64,000 nt of DNA from Epiperipatus broadwayi (lineage: Eukaryota; Onychophora; Udeonychophora; Euonychophora; Peripatidae). Of the stretch, positions 51,145 through 63,162 are shown piece by piece. The stretch spans positions 20,459,254 to 20,523,253 of the forward strand of contig JAQFVV010006197.1 of assembly GCA_028023455.1 (NCBI GenBank), in the 5' to 3' direction. Numbering within the stretch: position 1 is the first letter of the stretch; every line of letters starts with the position of its first letter. A program made the position numbers and the translations under genes. The notes under the pieces are model-generated. The model did not search any database. It was given only the letters and a program-made list of their open reading frames with translations, and had not been told where the DNA came from.

Positions 51145-52590
51145 ACTAGTAATTATAAATAATAATAAAAAACCTAACATTACAATACTAGCCAAAAAAA
51201 CAAAATGTTACTAAAATTTTCCCATATGTTGTTTGTATCTAAGTGAATTTTATTTGAGAAGGTCTATAGGTGAAACCATGATCGTGAGAGTATTTTAGTA
51301 AAATTTTGTTTTTGATTAGTATTGTAATGTTATATGATTTTCTATTATACATATATAAAACTAGATGTCTGTTCATGGTTTGTACATATGAGTTTATTCG
51401 CTGTGTTTTTAAATCTCAAATGCGGATTTTTTTTCTTTCTTTTTTTATTTATCAAGCAGCAATTAAAATTTTTTTACCCTAAGTAAAATGAGAGAGAGAG
51501 CAGAGAGAGATAGGAAAAAAACCGTTCTATATAAAAAATATTTCTGAATTAGTTTTATCAATTTCATTTAATAAATGGACTCTGAAATATTTTTAAATAA
51601 TTAAAAATTATGAGTAAAGGAAGGAAGCAACATAACTGACCAGAATTAATAATATATAATCCCCCCCCTCTCTCTAAACACATATTACATAATTTTATAT
51701 ACATAAAAGTTAAAAATGTACAATTTGAAAATTTCCTATAGAGATAAATTTAAAAATAAACTTTGCTAATATTTTTTATTAAAATATCAATATCAAGTTG
51801 GAAATTTAAAGTTCATCTGCATAACAAAATTTTAGATGTATACAAGCTCATCTGAATTTAAATGCTTTGTCATACTTCTTCAAGAATAAGAGTTAGTCCT
51901 AAGTATTGGCCAAACCTATTAGGGTGCAGCTTTTGTCTTAATTTCTTCACGCAGTTTAATTTTTTAATTGATCATATATAAGCTCTGAAGCATATATATG
52001 TAACTGAACATGAAGTAACTGAAACTTCCACTGAATTATATAACGTAAATAAACACTACCACCTCTCTCTCTCTGAGCATTTGTTCCTATATATGTTTAG
52101 TTTATGTAATTTTAAGTGAGGAAGCGAATTTGATCTATTGATTATATATATTTATAGAATAAATGATACGAATCACCATTTAAATATTTAAAGGATCCAG
52201 GTCTCTAAACATGAAATGAAAACTCAGTTTTAATACTGTAAATAATAAATACTTCCAATTAAAGGTAATTGAACAGGAAGAAATTGAAGCTTCTAATGAG
52301 ACATAATATCATAAATAAACTCTTCAAAAGACAGATGATTACTTAAAATATATCACATAAATTTTATTACCTTTAATAGATATATTTATTATCTATTTAA
52401 TTCTATTTTCATATACATTTGCATATCCAAATACACAGAAAACATTTTTAAATAAATATTATAACTACAGAAATAATAGTTGAAACACAACTCAGGCCAC
52501 TTTTAATTTCTTTTGAACTTATTAATTAGAGCTTCACAAAAAATAATAATTTTAATGCTTAACAAATTTTAATTTCATATAAATACATAT
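51145..52590. other. A+T-rich DNA, no gene recognised
   Basis: Contains short GA and CT microsatellites (near 51489-51510, 51667-51675 and 52062-52075). No gene is recognised. Confidence 0.45.
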
Positions 52591-52600
52591 ATATATATAA

Positions 52601-53275
52601 TATAGAAAGCATATCAATAGCTCAAACAAGCTCTTAATTGATAAGTGCAGCAAGAGAAAATATTTAAAATCTATATCAGGAACATTCCCATCCCCAGACC
52701 AATTTGGTTTCGATCTTTTGACTCACCTCAGTGCGGAACTAGAATATTCACAAACTAGATCTAAAATATCATCTCAAAGCCCAGCACTTATTTCATATTT
52801 AACATTTAAGTAGAAACTCTGAAATTTTTGGCCATGAAAATGTCTTTAACTTCAGCTATCTAACTTAAATAGCTATATGGGACCAGTTAGATAGCTGGAG
52901 TTAAAAACATTTCCAGATCTGAAAATTTCAGAGTTTCTATTTAAATGTTATGTATTAAATAAGTGAATAAACATCACATGATCATATGTATAGTGTGTTT
53001 TTGCCCGTTTCTATTAAATGAGTGCTGGGCTTTGAGATGATATTTTAGATCTAGTGTCTGAATATTCTAGTTCCACACTGAGGTGAGCCAAAATCTCAAA
53101 ACCAATTGGTCTGGGGATGGGAATGTTCCAGATAGAGATTTTAAATATTTTCTCTTACTGCACTTATCAATTAAGAGCTTGTTTGAGCTATTGGTATGCT
53201 CTCTATATTACATATTTGTAAATACAAGCTCATAAAAGCAATGTCATACTATATATGACTTGCTTTATTGATTAT
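52601..53275. repeat. Foldback FB2, related to FB3
   Basis: The left arm (about 52601-52890) and right arm (about 52900-53215) pair over most of their length, for example ATTCCCATCCCCAGACCAAT with ATTGGTCTGGGGATGGGAAT, and GCTATCTAACT with AGTTAGATAGC at the centre. Beyond 53215 the sequence continues with a TTTGTAAATACAAGCTCAT block shared with the FB3 units. The central AACTTAAATAGCTATATGGG also occurs in FB3. The right arm carries a 47-bp insertion listed separately. Non-coding. Confidence 0.88.
52966..53012 (-). mobile_element. Minimal FB5 derivative (47 bp) with a 12-bp target-site duplication
   Basis: On the minus strand this short unit joins a head-like AAACGGGCAAAAACACAC directly to the tail TGATCATGTGATGTTTATT. 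It is bounded by ATTAAATAAGTG (52954-52965) and ATTAAATGAGTG (53013-53024), one mismatch in 12. The left arm of FB2 lacks this block, which confirms an insertion into the right arm. Confidence 0.8.
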
Positions 53276-53984
53276 ATATATATTGTAATAATATTAAGAC
53301 AAGTGCGTAATATATAAAATTAATTGTAACATATTGAACTTTAGTCTCATGATAAAAATAAATATACACAAATTAGAATGACGTGCATCATATTATATAT
53401 ATATTATATGAGACATTATAACGTTAAACTGTGTTATATGTACAGTTATTTACCTTATAATGCTTATATTTTTAAAATTATTTTATGAATAAATGTTATA
53501 TTAGTGTTTAAATTAATTAAATTATTAAAATCAATATTCGTTTATTTTTTACAGAGAAAGTTAAGCTGATTTTGGCAAAGCTCTGATGACAGATCCATTA
53601 TTCGTGAACTGGATCAGTCATCAATTTTTAAAAAGTTGTCTTAGCTAATGAATTCATGCAACAATGAATCAACTGACACATATTTTAAAGTATTGTTTTA
53701 CTATCAATATAATAATGTAAGCCGCATTCTTTTAAAATCATATAAATTAAAATAAACTTTAGGCTTTTCATTCCATTCTCTTACATGATGAAATTTTAAA
53801 TGTTTATAATACATTAAATTCTCCACACACACACACAAAAAAAATATTATGATTATTATTATTGTTATTATTAATTCTTGTTAACATAACCATAAAGCTC
53901 ATTAAATCTAAAAGAAAAAGATTTAATTCTTGCTAAAATGAGTATGCAATATTTGTCTGAAGGTTTGTGATGATGGTATATTAT
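53276..53984. other. A+T-rich DNA with one short hairpin
   Basis: At 53585-53622, GATGACAGATCCA and TGGATCAGTCATC pair around a 12-base loop with one A/A mismatch. No gene is recognised. Confidence 0.5.
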
Positions 53985-54465
53985 TAGATGTGATATGGTG
54001 GACTATTTCCATCATCTATGAGTGAATGTTAAATGTATAGACAATTTTAAACTTTATTTAAACTTTCCAAATACAAACAACTTGTTAGTAATTACTAACC
54101 CATGTTGCCTATTTGTGCATTACTACTAACAAGTTGTTTGTATTTGGAAAGTTAAAACAGGCAAAACTCACTATATGTATTGCCACACACAGCAAGCTAG
54201 AGTAATCAATGGATACCAGAAGGCTTGTGCATAAAATCCCCATTTAGTGCCTACTCATTCAATATCCTCAGACTAGTTTCTCTAGCTTGCTGTGTGTGGC
54301 AATACGTATAGTGAGTTTTACCTGTTTTAATGAAGAGTTATAAGCAAGCATAAGAAATGGTGATCATGTGATGTTTATTTGGAAAGTTTAAATAAAGTTT
54401 AAAATATTCTCTACATTCAATATTCACTCACAAATGATGGAAATAGTCCAACATATCACATCTAG
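53985..54465. repeat. Foldback FB4, interrupted by an FB5 insertion
   Basis: The left arm starts TAGATGTGATATGGTGGACT and runs through AAACTTTATTTAAACTTTCC and AACAACTTGTTAGTA. The right arm begins at about 54120 (TACTAACAAGTTGTTTGTAT), is interrupted at 54154-54376, and resumes with GAAAGTTTAAATAAAGTTTA, ending CCAACATATCACATCTA. Removing the insertion restores pairing along both arms. A solo arm is found at 11590-11690. Confidence 0.85.
54154..54376 (+). mobile_element. Tailed foldback FB5, copy inside FB4, 12-bp target-site duplication
   Basis: The head AAAACAGGCAAAACTCAC and TTGCCACACACAGCAAGCTA (54154-54202) are mirrored at 54280-54330 (TAGCTTGCTGTGTGTGGCAA, then GAGTTTTACCTGTTTTAA). 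The unpaired tail is TTATAAGCAAGCATAAGAAA and TGGTGATCATGTGATGTTT. ATTTGGAAAGTT flanks the unit at 54142-54153 and 54377-54388, exactly as needed to repair the FB4 right arm. No coding capacity. Confidence 0.92.
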
Positions 54466-54751
54466 CTATTACTAAAAATTGGTTTAAAATATTCAAGATT
54501 AAAAAAAAAAATCTGTTACAACTTCAGATAAAGTAATGACAAAATATATAAATAAAAAATAACTACAATAAAAATATAAATAAATGTATGGATAGTATTT
54601 ATAATAATATTGAAGAAGTAGTACTTAACAATGTATAATAGAGTTTAGAAAGTGATTTCTGCTTTAGCTTTGTTGAAAAAGTCAAAAAATGACTAAGTAA
54701 AAATTTTTCAGTGTTGTGTTTGTTAGCGAAAACTGTTGTAAAAAATAAGTA

Positions 54752-55959
54752 CAACTGGGTCTCTTTTTACGCGGACTTATTTAACACGATTTTGAAGTTA
54801 CGCGATTCGTGTTTCACCAGAAGTCGACCTCCGATAATGCGCTATTACTTTAAATAATAAATTTCACACACTTACATTATATTGAAAGTAATAGCACATT
54901 ATTGGAATTCGACTTTCATCTTAGTAATTTCAATATTTTCAGTGCTTTATAATAGTAAGATTTTATGCAATAATGAAATTAAAATCATGATTTCCACATT
55001 TTATGTATACACACATTAAATTTTACAAGATTATAATGTAAATTTGTTCAAACATTGTGTGTGTTAATTTTGCATTTTAAATCGCATTCTGTTTTTGCTT
55101 TTTAAAAAAGAATGTAATCAATTATTAATTATTTAGTATCCACAAGTTTATTTTTAAAAGGTCACTAATAGCAGTGGGAACAATTAAAAATTAAAATCTG
55201 ATTTTTAATTGTAATTAACAATTTAAAAATTACTTACGGGCGACTTGAAATTAATGTGATGTAAAACGAAATTTGATTTTTAAACGGAATTGAAAATTAA
55301 AGACAAAAACAAGAATTTAATTTTTAGTTGTTAATTTTAATTAAATTTTTCCCAGCAGTGGTGAATAAATGTCTTTTTATTATCATAAGTCTAAGTTCAT
55401 AAACAATTAATAAAACCATCGTTGTCGTCAACAGAAAACCATTAACACAACATGAGAGTGAACTTGGCGCTAGTTGTATTTCCTCTTGTGAGAATAATTG
55501 CTGAGATATTTTTGACTTCGTTTAAGGAGAAGCCAAATACATCACATCACATCACATGAGAATCTGATTTTTTACTAATTTGCAAACGAACATGTTTGTG
55601 GGCAAATAGCGATAATAATTAAAACGTGTATAAAAAATGTAAATTACTGTACTGTAAATTATGCATAAAAATATATTATTTTGAATAAAATTAAATATTA
55701 TAGTTAAAAAAAGTTTGTCTTGAATCAATTTTTTTTCGAATTTAAAATTTTTTATTAGTCATATTTTATTTCCTTATTTTTTTTTTTTTGCGCAAATTTT
55801 AAAGTAATTTTACATTGGTGCTTTGCTTTTATGCGAATTTTGAAAAATCACAGACCGCATCCTCCCCTTTTTCAATGTAAGCTATGTCTATTTTTGCGCA
55901 ATTTCATTTGCGCGTGTTTTCTGAGGAACCTATCTATCACGTAAAACGAGACCCAGGTG
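54752..55959. mobile_element. Tigger/pogo-like non-autonomous DNA transposon, 1208 bp, TA target site
   Basis: The left end CAACTGGGTCTCTTTTTACG and the inverse of the right end, CACCTGGGTCTCGTTTTACG, form a terminal inverted repeat, bounded on each side by TA (54750-54751 and 55960-55961). CA-starting ends, a TA duplication and GTTTTACGCG-like wording fit the pogo/Tigger group. The interior is richer in CG dinucleotides near the ends. It contains an inner hairpin at about 54815-54925 (GAAGTCGACCTCCGATAATG against the inverse near 54900) and a possible nested MITE. I found no transposase. Confidence 0.8.
55171..55358. repeat. Possible nested MITE within the Tigger-like element
   Basis: GCAGTGGGAACAATTAAAAA at the left is mirrored by AAATTTTTCCCAGCAG at the right. 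The ends look hAT-like, but no 8-bp duplication is clear. Low-complexity ATTTTTAA tracts make part of the pairing uninformative. Confidence 0.4.
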
Positions 55960-56124
55960 TACTTACAAGTCCCAAATGAATTAATAATATCTACATGAAA
56001 GAAAAATTGTATAAATATCAATTATTTTATTTCAGTGATGCTTAAACTCATAAGTTAAAATTACATAAAGTAATTCATACAGTAGCAATACGTTTGAAGT
56101 CTTGCATATATGGTTATAAAACAA

Positions 56125-56640
56125 AATATAGTGGAGTCATGATATTCTCTGTATTTTGTTCCAAGCCCCTCTTGGGATAGATTGTATATTTTGCATTTGT
56201 TGTTACGTTTGATTACTAAGAATACATACTGTTTACTGAATTGTAAGTGTACATATTTTTCAACACATATGTTATACAGATGTTTTTATATGTGTAGAAT
56301 GCATATATAAGTTAAAATTATAGTATAACATAATAATAATGATAATAATAATAATAAACTTACTGTACCATATTTTAATTTTTTAAAAAATAAAATGAAT
56401 AGCAAAATTCTGACTTTTAGACAATTGAATACGCATGGGATGATTTTTTTTCTTCAATAACATTTTCCTGTAAAAATATAAGTCATTATCAGGATCTATG
56501 CTCTCTCTAGGTGTTTTGATGCTTTTAAATCTGTATCAACATTATGAATGTTTTTAAATTTCTGACAGGGTAGTTATAAAGAATGAAAGTAATAGCAATA
56601 AAGTTATTTACCTTGCTGAGATTGAATTATATTCCAAAAA
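56125..56640 (+). repeat. Dispersed 0.6-kb repeat R1, copy 2
   Basis: Collinear with 28890-29480: TGTATTTTGTTCCAAGCCCC, AGAATACATACTGTTTACTG, GTGTACATATTTTTCAACAC, ATGCATATATAAGTTAAAAT. It contains an AAT microsatellite at about 56331-56356 where copy 1 has a shorter run. No coding capacity. Confidence 0.6.
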
Positions 56641-56834
56641 AAAAATTCTTAAAAATGACCTAATGTTTTCCAATTTATGATAAAAAAATATATTCGAAAC
56701 AATTTTATTTACTGAATTCAGTAATTTAAATGAGGAGGCAAAAATAAGTATTTAATTTTAAATGAAAGTTTAAAAAGTAAAAAAAAATTTTTAATCATTT
56801 CTGCTAAGATTAATAAATTAACAACTAAATCATT

Positions 56835-57913
56835 TCTCACGAAGACAAAGCTGACCATTTTATCATTATGAAAGAAGATAATTTTAGAGAGAAATTTGAT
56901 AAAGAAGTGAATAATGGTAAATATATTTGATCAAAAAAATATTCTGATAACTTGATTAAAAAGAATATAATAGGAATTGTGAAGAAAATGCAAAATTTAA
57001 ACATTTTCAATAGAGTGGAGATGCTTATGAATAATAAAACTTGCAAACAATATTTTCCTTTAACATTATATTTTTGAATTAATTGGTAAACTGTTAAAGG
57101 TTATGTCTAGGTTCTTGATTTTTTTAAAAAAAATATATACATCAATTTTTGTAATTATATTGTTACATCTTCTTTTGAGACTTTAGAAAAGATTTATAAT
57201 TTTAAAATGAGTTGGTTATATAGTAGTTTAAATACAGAAAACACATTTTATTTTGATAATAGATTAAGTAATACTGAAGTTCTTATTTCTGTCTTGGTTA
57301 ATAATGGATTTTGTCTAGAAGTAAAATTAAGACTTATTAAAGATTTTGCTTTTGTTGTTGGAGGATTCTGAATACAAGATTAAGGAAGAATGGATATTAT
57401 TTCTTCTTTAATTTGACTAGTTTATTATTAATTATTTGGAGAAAAAAGGATTAATTATGATAGTGTATATTTAAAGTTTTTTGTTAGATTTGATGATAGT
57501 TTCTTTGCAGTGGAATAAATTTAATAGTTTTGATCTTTTATAAAATATATATTAGAAGAAGGGGGAATGTTAAATTAAAGTTTTTAGATTTATTGGTAAA
57601 AAAAAATTTTTAAAAATAATTGTTTGTTATACAGTTATTATGTTAAAATTTAGGATTTAAGATCTATCATTATACCTAATAGGTATCAATCTGTCTTACA
57701 AAAAGTAGCTGCTTAAAGGAATTTTTGTTACAGAAATCAGAAATTAAATAATTGTGAATAAATAGATTTGTTTTTTTAAAAACAATACTTTTATAAAGAC
57801 TACCTTAGTATTAACTATTGTAATAAAATCATTAAGGGTATTTTATTTAATAAGAATTATAATACTGATAATAATTGGTATCATTTTAGTAAATATTCTA
57901 GACATTTATCACA
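56835..57913 (+). pseudogene. Penelope-like element remnant: reverse transcriptase
   Basis: Decayed RT read across frames. A SHEDKADHFIIMKEDNFREK segment (56836-56895) resembles the DKADGFVVMxKxxYxxK block at the N-terminal side of Penelope-type RTs. It is followed by IGIVKKMQNL and a CKQYFPL segment where the family has CPRFYGLPK. Later come an FDNRLSNTEVLISVL-like stretch, a Q-x-x-G-R-M-D remnant near 57375 where the family has QxxGxxMGSPLS, and FFVRFDDSFFAVE (about 57480-57518), where the family has the RYVDDxF box. A KFLDLLV segment near 57578 fits the FLDV motif. Every block is damaged, so the call rests on order and spacing. The C-terminal part lies beyond the compound palindrome at 58103-59394. 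Confidence 0.5.
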
Positions 57914-57988
57914 TTAGAGGCAGCCACTGAACCCCCGCTGACACAACAAAATAAAAAAATTTTGACATTTTATCCAGACTACCTCTAA
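57914..57988. repeat. 75-bp inverted repeat (mini-MITE)
   Basis: TTAGAGGCAG and CTACCTCTAA pair at the two ends. The unit is G+C-richer than its surroundings and interrupts the Penelope-like remnant. Confidence 0.45.
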
Positions 57989-58102
57989 AAGTTGTTCATG
58001 TTTTTATGTTAGTACAGTAAGTTACAATTTTATTTGTTAATTATAAAATTAATTTCAATTTTAAGCTTTATCATGCTAACATATTTTTATGTTAGTTTAG
58101 TA

Positions 58103-59394
58103 TATCAGGACAAGCCCAGCACTTTATCTAATGTATAACTATTAAGTAGACATTCTGAAATTTTCAGACATCCATATGTCTTCCAATCCAGCTATCTAAC
58201 TTAAATAGCCATATGGGACTGAACTAGGTTCAGATACCCCATATATTAATAGCTTTAGCAATATAACATCGCCAAAGCCATTATAGCAAAAAATAAAAAT
58301 ACAAAAAAAAATCAAGTCATATGTCACATTACCTAATTAAATAAGCTTGTGTTTACAAATGTTATATATAGAGCTCATAAAACAAACTCTTGACAAGCTT
58401 TGTAGAATACCCCCAACCTCAGACCGGTTTCTCCTACTGGCATCCTCAGTGAAGTGCTAGGATAATCATTAGATTAAAAATACCAGGACAAGCTCAGCAC
58501 TTTATCTAATGTATAAACTATTAAGTAGATACTCTGAAATTTTCAGACATCCATAGATAATCCAGCTATCTAACTTAAATAACCATATGGGACTGAACTA
58601 AGTTCAGATACACCATATATTAATAGCTTTATTCATATAAAATCACCAAAGCCATCATAGCAAAAAATAAAATTACAAAAAAAAGTCACGTCAGATGTCA
58701 CATGACCTAATTAAATAAGCCTGTGTTTACAAATGTTATATATAGAGCTCACAAAACAAACTCTTAACAAGCTTTCTAGAATACCCCCAACTTCAGACCA
58801 GTTTCCGCTACTGGGCTTGTCCTGGTATTTTTAATCTAATGATTGAATATCCTAGCACTTCACTGTGGATTCCAGTAGCAGAAACCAGTCTGAGGTTGGG
58901 GGTGTTCTACAAAGTTTGTTAACAGTTTGTTTTGCAAACTCTATATATAACATTTGTAAATACAAGCTTATTAAATTATGTCATATGATATCTGACTTGG
59001 ATTTTTTTTTTGTAATTTTATTTTTTGCTATGATGGCTTTGGCAATTTTATATTGCTAAAGCTATTAATATAGGGTGTACCTGAACTTAGTTCAGTTCCA
59101 TATAGCTATTTAAGTTAGATAGCTGGATAGGAAGACTTATGGATATCTAAAAATTTCAGAGGGTCTACTTAATAGTTATGCATTATATAAAGTGCTGAGC
59201 TTGTCCTGGCATTTTTAATCTAATGATTGAATATCCTAGCACTTCACTGAGGACACCAGTAGCAGAAATCGCTCTGACGTTGGGGGTATTCTACAAAGCT
59301 TGTTAAGAGTTTGTTTTGTGAGCTCTATATACACAAGCTTATTAAATTTGGTCATGTGACATCTGACTTGATTTTATTTTTTTTCTTGTAAATG
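58103..59394. repeat. Compound palindrome FB3: two direct units followed by two inverted units
   Basis: A unit of about 375 bases (CAGGACAAGCCCAGCACTTT ... AGATTAAAAATAC) occurs at 58103-58481. It repeats directly at 58482-58812, where it is truncated at CTACTGG. It then appears inverted at 58813-59204 and again, truncated, at 59205-59394. Identity between units is high. Unit landmarks are AATACCCCCAACCTCAGACC, AGTGAAGTGCTAGGATAATC and TCTGAAATTTTCAGACATCC. FB2 is a more distant relative. TTTTATGTTAGTTTAGTA at 58085-58102 and TTTTATGTTGGTTTAATA at 59395-59412 may be an 18-bp target-site duplication with two mismatches. Confidence 0.88.
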
Positions 59395-59414
59395 TTTTAT
59401 GTTGGTTTAATAAT

Positions 59415-60090
59415 TTATTTTGCTGGTGTATATTCATTAAGTACTTGCACATTAATTTTTGATAAAATTTGAAATTTTTTATGTGAACTGTGTAAAATAT
59501 CTGGAATTACTTTAATAGGTACTATTAAAAAATGTCAACGGTTTATTGCTTGGTTATGTCAGAAATTGCTTGATGATTCACCTAGTGTGGAAAAAAATTC
59601 TATAACATTTAATAAAATGGTACCTAATAATTTTTTTAATGTGATGACAAAAAAAGTATAAATTTTATTTGTTTGCCTTTTAAATTGTCTTCTTACAAGG
59701 CTTTTTTTTTTTAAAAAATTATAATTTATTTAGAAATAAAAAATAGCAAGCAGGAAGAGCATTACTTTAAATAATTTGCTGAGTAGTATAAAAGAGAAAT
59801 TTGATAAAAATACCATTCCTGAAATAGTCTATATTATTCCTTGTTTTAATAAAAAAAATTATATATATAGATCAAAGTAGTATGTGTTTAAATAAAAAAA
59901 TAAAAATGCATAAAAACAGAGAAAAAAATTTTTTTAGTTCTGTATATATCCAATACAAGCTATAAAATTATGCTTTAACAGGCTACGATTGTTTTCTTTG
60001 AAAAGAATGAAAAAAAAAAGATAAATTAAAGAACTCCTATTATTAAAATTTTGGTAATCATTTAACAGTCACTTAGGATACTTATTGATA
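59415..60090 (+). pseudogene. Penelope-like element remnant: linker and GIY-YIG endonuclease
   Basis: After the palindrome the coding pattern resumes with GTIKKCQRFIAWLCQKL (about 59520-59570). NNLLSSIKEKFDKNTIPEIV (59775-59830) and YIIPC then match the VYKIPC start of the GIY-YIG domain. Next come a KKNYIYRSK segment (YIGETxR-like, Gly lost), a KKIKMHKNRE block where the family has RIKEHKRD, and a decayed C-terminus to about 60090. Stops and frameshifts are frequent. Together with 56835-57913 this makes a single Penelope-like copy split by FB3. Confidence 0.5.
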
Positions 60091-60434
60091 CTTGGAGAGC
60101 TATCTGACAACAGCTGAAAATAGGCAATAAATGGTGCAAGGGAAAGAAATGTGTGCTATGCAAATAAAATTAAATAAAATATGTTATGTACACTTTCTTC
60201 ACAAATATTACAATTGACAAATATTTAAAAAAATTAGAAATTTAATTAAGTAAACAAGAAGAAAAACAAAAATATGAATTTATCTGTACAACTAATTTTT
60301 TAAAAATAAAATAAAGGTTACATATAAATAAAACGAAAAAAAATATGAATTTAGGTATACAAAGTAATTAAAGAAACAACAACAAAGAGTATGAAATAAA
60401 TTGTACAAAAGTATATTTTAATAAATAAAAAATT
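60091..60434. other. A+T-rich DNA, no gene recognised
   Basis: Adenine-rich; no motif seen. Confidence 0.45.
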
Positions 60435-60533
60435 ACAGGTGTCTTGCATTGGTGGTCGAGAGGTCAGCGCGACTGCCTTACAAGCAGTTGCCCGGGTTGC
60501 GGGTTCACGTCACGGCTGATGCTATGACACTTG
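60435..60533 (+). repeat. tRNA-like element with extended terminal stem (copy 2)
   Basis: The tRNA-like core is 60446-60522: a seven-pair acceptor stem (GCATTGG with CTGATGC, two wobble pairs), A box TGGTCGAGAGG, anticodon stem CTGC/GCAG with loop CTTACAA (TAC at 60479-60481) and a B-box region GGGTTCACGTC. An outer pair, GTGTC and GACAC, extends the stem beyond the acceptor, as in copy 1 at 19901-20003. T-stem mismatches suggest it is not a working tRNA-Val. Confidence 0.7.
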
Positions 60534-60539
60534 AAAAAA

Positions 60540-61680
<1,141 letters not shown>

Positions 61681-63150
61681 AAATAGACATTTTATTTTTA
61701 TTTAATTGTGTTTACAAAGCATATATTACTTTTTTAATTTTCTTTTGTAAATAAAAAAAAAAAACATATTTAAACTACTTATATTATTTATCACTTGATA
61801 TTTTCATTAGTGATCAGATGGCTTTTCTAACTGTCGATAATTGTCCTTAGATGTCTACTAAATGATTACCAAAATTATATTATACTGAAGCTATTACTTT
61901 ATTAAAAAATTTATTGGATATTAGAAATAACTGGAAAGTAATTAAGAATTATGGCAAATTTATTTACTATATATATTATCTTGTGTTTCTTTGCACTTGA
62001 CAAGTCTGCCTTGACAATGAAACCAGTTAGTTGTGAAATTTTACCTTCTAAATTCTGGCTAGTTTTCTTAATTCTGAATTTGATGTCAGGTGCTTGATTT
62101 AAGACATATATTATGAATATATATATACAACTACAAATTAAATTAAATAAAACAAAAAATTTAATATTTCATCATTATTCTCATACATATTATTATATAA
62201 AAATATAAAATTTTATTATTACTTACCATATAAATGTTTTCATACAATTTGTATATTTAAATTAATATATTTATTTTTATTTAAATATATAAATAAAAAT
62301 AAACATGATTCCATAAAAAAAACATTTACTGGTAATATAAATTATAGGTTGTGCATATTCTATTTGTAAAACCCCTGAAGATTACTTATATATAAAGAAG
62401 AGGTGGTGGTCATGTGATGTTTATTGGTTTATTAACTCCAAATGTGATAATAAATAAACAAAAACTACAAAAACACCAAATTTTAATATATATAAATTTT
62501 AAAAACAGAAGTTAAAAGTGCATTTTCAGAATTAAAATTATAGTGAAACCACAAATTATGCTGTATCCAACTACATGATTTTAATTATATGCTATCCAAA
62601 GAAAAATGTCAAGAAACAAATGAAAATGTAAATAAATAAACAAAAAACCCATTAAAATCTGGCAATTTTATGATACTTGGCAACCATTTTTCCTTCTCTA
62701 AATACCTTATATGTTAATAAAAATTTCCCAGTTTACATTGAAAGCATATACCTTTTATTCTTCTGTTATTAAATTTTCCAAATTTGATGTGCTGTATTTT
62801 GTGTAAAAAAATATTTTCTGAACATAATGCTAAAAGCTTACAAAATTTTAGAACATATTAAAAATTTAAATTATTTTAAAAACATGAATATAATTAGAGA
62901 TCCTAATTCCTTGTTAACAAGATCACTATTCCTTTTCTATAAGAGAGAAAAGTTACTGAAAAAAAAAAAAATATTGCCTAGAATGTATTTAATAACTACA
63001 AAAGTCAGGCATTTTACTATTAACTTTATTGCAAAAATAAAAATACAGTATTTAGTTTTTTTTCTTTCTTATTCTTATTGCTTCAGTGAATGCATGAGTA
63101 AACACACAGTAAAATATATGTAAAAGTACCCCCTCAATTTATTATTAATT
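61681..63150. other. A+T-rich DNA with an FB5 tail fragment
   Basis: At 62383-62426 the sequence reads TTATATATAAAGAAGAGGTG and GTGGTCATGTGATGTTTATT, the tail of family FB5 without a recognisable head. The remainder shows nothing nameable; a 98-codon open frame at 62827-63123 is Lys/Ile/Leu-rich and looks like chance. Confidence 0.5.
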
Positions 63151-63162
63151 ACAATATTATTA

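Noticed and set aside
52601-53275. microRNA precursor
   Set aside because: The arms are hundreds of bases long, and the related FB3 units and internal insertion show a transposable foldback.
53575-53625. C/D box snoRNA, because of a TGATGA motif
   Set aside because: No D box lies in a suitable place, and the motif is part of a short perfect hairpin (53585-53622).
60446-60522. Functional tRNA-Val gene
   Set aside because: The T stem has mismatches, the B box is altered, and the second copy shares the same outer flanks, as expected for a repeat family.
62827-63123. 98-codon open frame as a gene
   Set aside because: It is Lys/Ile/Leu/Phe-rich with homopolymer-encoded stretches and no motif, signal or neighbour support; such lengths arise by chance in A+T-rich DNA.
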